This document shows, piece after piece, positions 27,987-28,743 of a DNA stretch of 28,743 bases (its first letter is position 1; each line of letters opens with the position of its first letter). This DNA is from a bacterium. Lineage in GTDB: Bacteria > Patescibacteriota > Minisyncoccia > Phycocordibacterales > UBA918. The notes beneath the pieces were generated by a model that was not told the origin of the DNA, searched no databases, and saw nothing but the letters and a program-made list of their open reading frames with translations. The DNA lies in the NCBI GenBank assembly GCA_002710785.1, contig PAMC01000010.1, positions 3,322 to 32,064 on the forward strand, read 5' to 3'. The position numbers and the translations under genes were made by a program.

Positions 27987-28743
27987 AACCAAGTAGTGTG
28001 ACCTCCCAGTCAATCGTAATGTCTGTGGCGGCGTGCACGGCAGCCACAATTTTCTTTGCAAACCGAGTAACGTTAGTGGCACTTGCGTCACCGGTATTAA
28101 CCAACACCAGCGCCTGGCCTTGGTACGTGCCAACCGGCCCATCACTCACTCCTCGGAGATGGCACACCTTATCGAGAATCCACCCGAGCGGCACTTTGAC
28201 GCCACCCGAGTCGGTCGGAAAACCCGGCAACTCGGGGTACCGCGCTTGTAATTTAGCAAAGTGCGTTTGGCTAATGATGGGGTTCTTAAAAAACGAACCG
28301 GCGGTGCCAACCGTGTGCCAGTCGGGAAATTTCTGCGATCGAATAGCAATAACGGCCGCACGCACTTCCTCGACCGTTGGTGTGCTGCCAGAGAAGCGCT
28401 CAGTAAGATCGCGGTACGAGAGGTTTGGCTTGGGTGTGGCACTGAGCGCAAAGGTAACGCCGGTGATCACCCAAGCGCGGCCGGCCTCACTCTTAAACCA
28501 TGAGTCACGGTAGCCAAACTGGCATTCCGTATTGGTGAAAGTGCGTGACTCGAGAGTGTCGCGATGTATTGCGGTAACACTCACGATACAATCAGCCACC
28601 TCAGTGCCGTAGGCACCAACGTTTTGAATCGGCGTCGCACCAACGCTACCGGGAATGTGCGAGAGATTTTCGAGTCCCCACCACCCAGCCGCCACTGTCT
28701 TCTCAACCACCGCATCAAACACTTCACCAGCACCAACGGTTAG
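27985..28743 (-). CDS. murB: UDP-N-acetylmuramate dehydrogenase (partial, N-terminus off window)
   Basis: The frame is open to the right edge. The visible 252 residues begin LTVGAGEVFDAVVEKT and include the FAD-binding ENLSHIPGSVGATPIQNVGAYG, the tyrosine of FGYRDSWFK, and GTAGSFFKNPI with the catalytic serine that protonates the enol intermediate. GWILDKVCHLRG and the C-terminal IDWEVTLLG with a conserved Glu follow. MurB reduces UDP-GlcNAc-enolpyruvate to UDP-MurNAc with NADPH and FAD, an early cytoplasmic step of peptidoglycan synthesis. A GTG at 28722 is not the true start because conserved residues precede it. The stop codon abuts the structured spacer before secA. Confidence 0.95.
   Translation of the reverse strand, partial: LTVGAGEVFDAVVEKTVAAGWWGLENLSHIPGSVGATPIQNVGAYGTEVADCIVSVTAIHRDTLESRTFTNTECQFGYRDSWFKSEAGRAWVITGVTFALSATPKPNLSYRDLTERFSGSTPTVEEVRAAVIAIRSQKFPDWHTVGTAGSFFKNPIISQTHFAKLQARYPELPGFPTDSGGVKVPLGWILDKVCHLRGVSDGPVGTYQGQALVLVNTGDASATNVTRFAKKIVAAVHAATDITIDWEVTLLG

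Noticed and set aside
1..28743. tRNA or rRNA genes
   Set aside because: No intergenic stretch shows a cloverleaf with a TTCRA loop or rRNA-like conserved segments.

Overview
The window looks like a chromosomal segment of a streamlined bacterium, most likely of the Candidate Phyla Radiation (Patescibacteria, Parcubacteria-like). This is an inference from gene content: a transketolase split into two ORFs, an Obg without its C-terminal domain, a solitary GIY-YIG nuclease gene, a coiled-coil/transglycosylase fusion, and very large secreted proteins on short operons. TGA works as a stop (several ATGA overlaps), so the code is the standard bacterial one. Nearly everything lies on the minus strand; only a pfkB-type kinase and a TrpR-like regulator are on plus.

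Layout. 1-2623: ribosomal proteins L31 (partial), S20 and L25, plus a secreted coiled-coil lytic transglycosylase. 2728-3732: divergent PfkB-family kinase with a strong terminator. 3778-4793: a decayed pseudopilin and an intact type IV pilin-like gene. 4786-9061: a central-carbon operon read gap > rpiB > rpe > tktN > tktC, with the pilin start overlapping the end of tktC. 9070-9422: a GIY-YIG gene with 13-bp inverted repeats at its ends, lying between 38-bp direct copies of the gap 5' end. 9466-19778: a cell-surface operon (membrane-anchored HTH protein > 1791-aa YadA-like/S74 fibre > WxL-like protein > DUF916-like protein > second WxL-like protein > FN3 protein). 20213-21109: a second membrane-anchored HTH protein. 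21200-23604: obg and gatB. 23773-24210: TrpR/YerC-like repressor bracketed by two palindromes with the same 18-bp core. 24272-27676: secA, an NADPH-dependent FMN reductase and a holin-4-like membrane protein. 27677-27984: a hairpin-dense spacer. 27985-28743: murB (partial).

How the parts may work together. The sugar-phosphate genes form a near-complete non-oxidative pentose-phosphate module fed by glyceraldehyde-3-phosphate metabolism. The surface operon would build a trimeric fibre with associated beta-rich proteins at the envelope. Its two HTH proteins carry similar DNA-binding domains ahead of a transmembrane helix, so they could couple envelope state to transcription.

Most unusual items: the GIY-YIG insertion-like structure at gap; the TrpR-like gene with twin operator-like palindromes; the membrane-HTH/surface-fibre cluster; the possible three-way-junction RNA between murB and secA; a pseudopilin broken by three frameshifts; and recurrent extended -10 promoters (TGNTATNNT) only 6-11 nt from start codons, predicting leaderless or nearly leaderless mRNAs.
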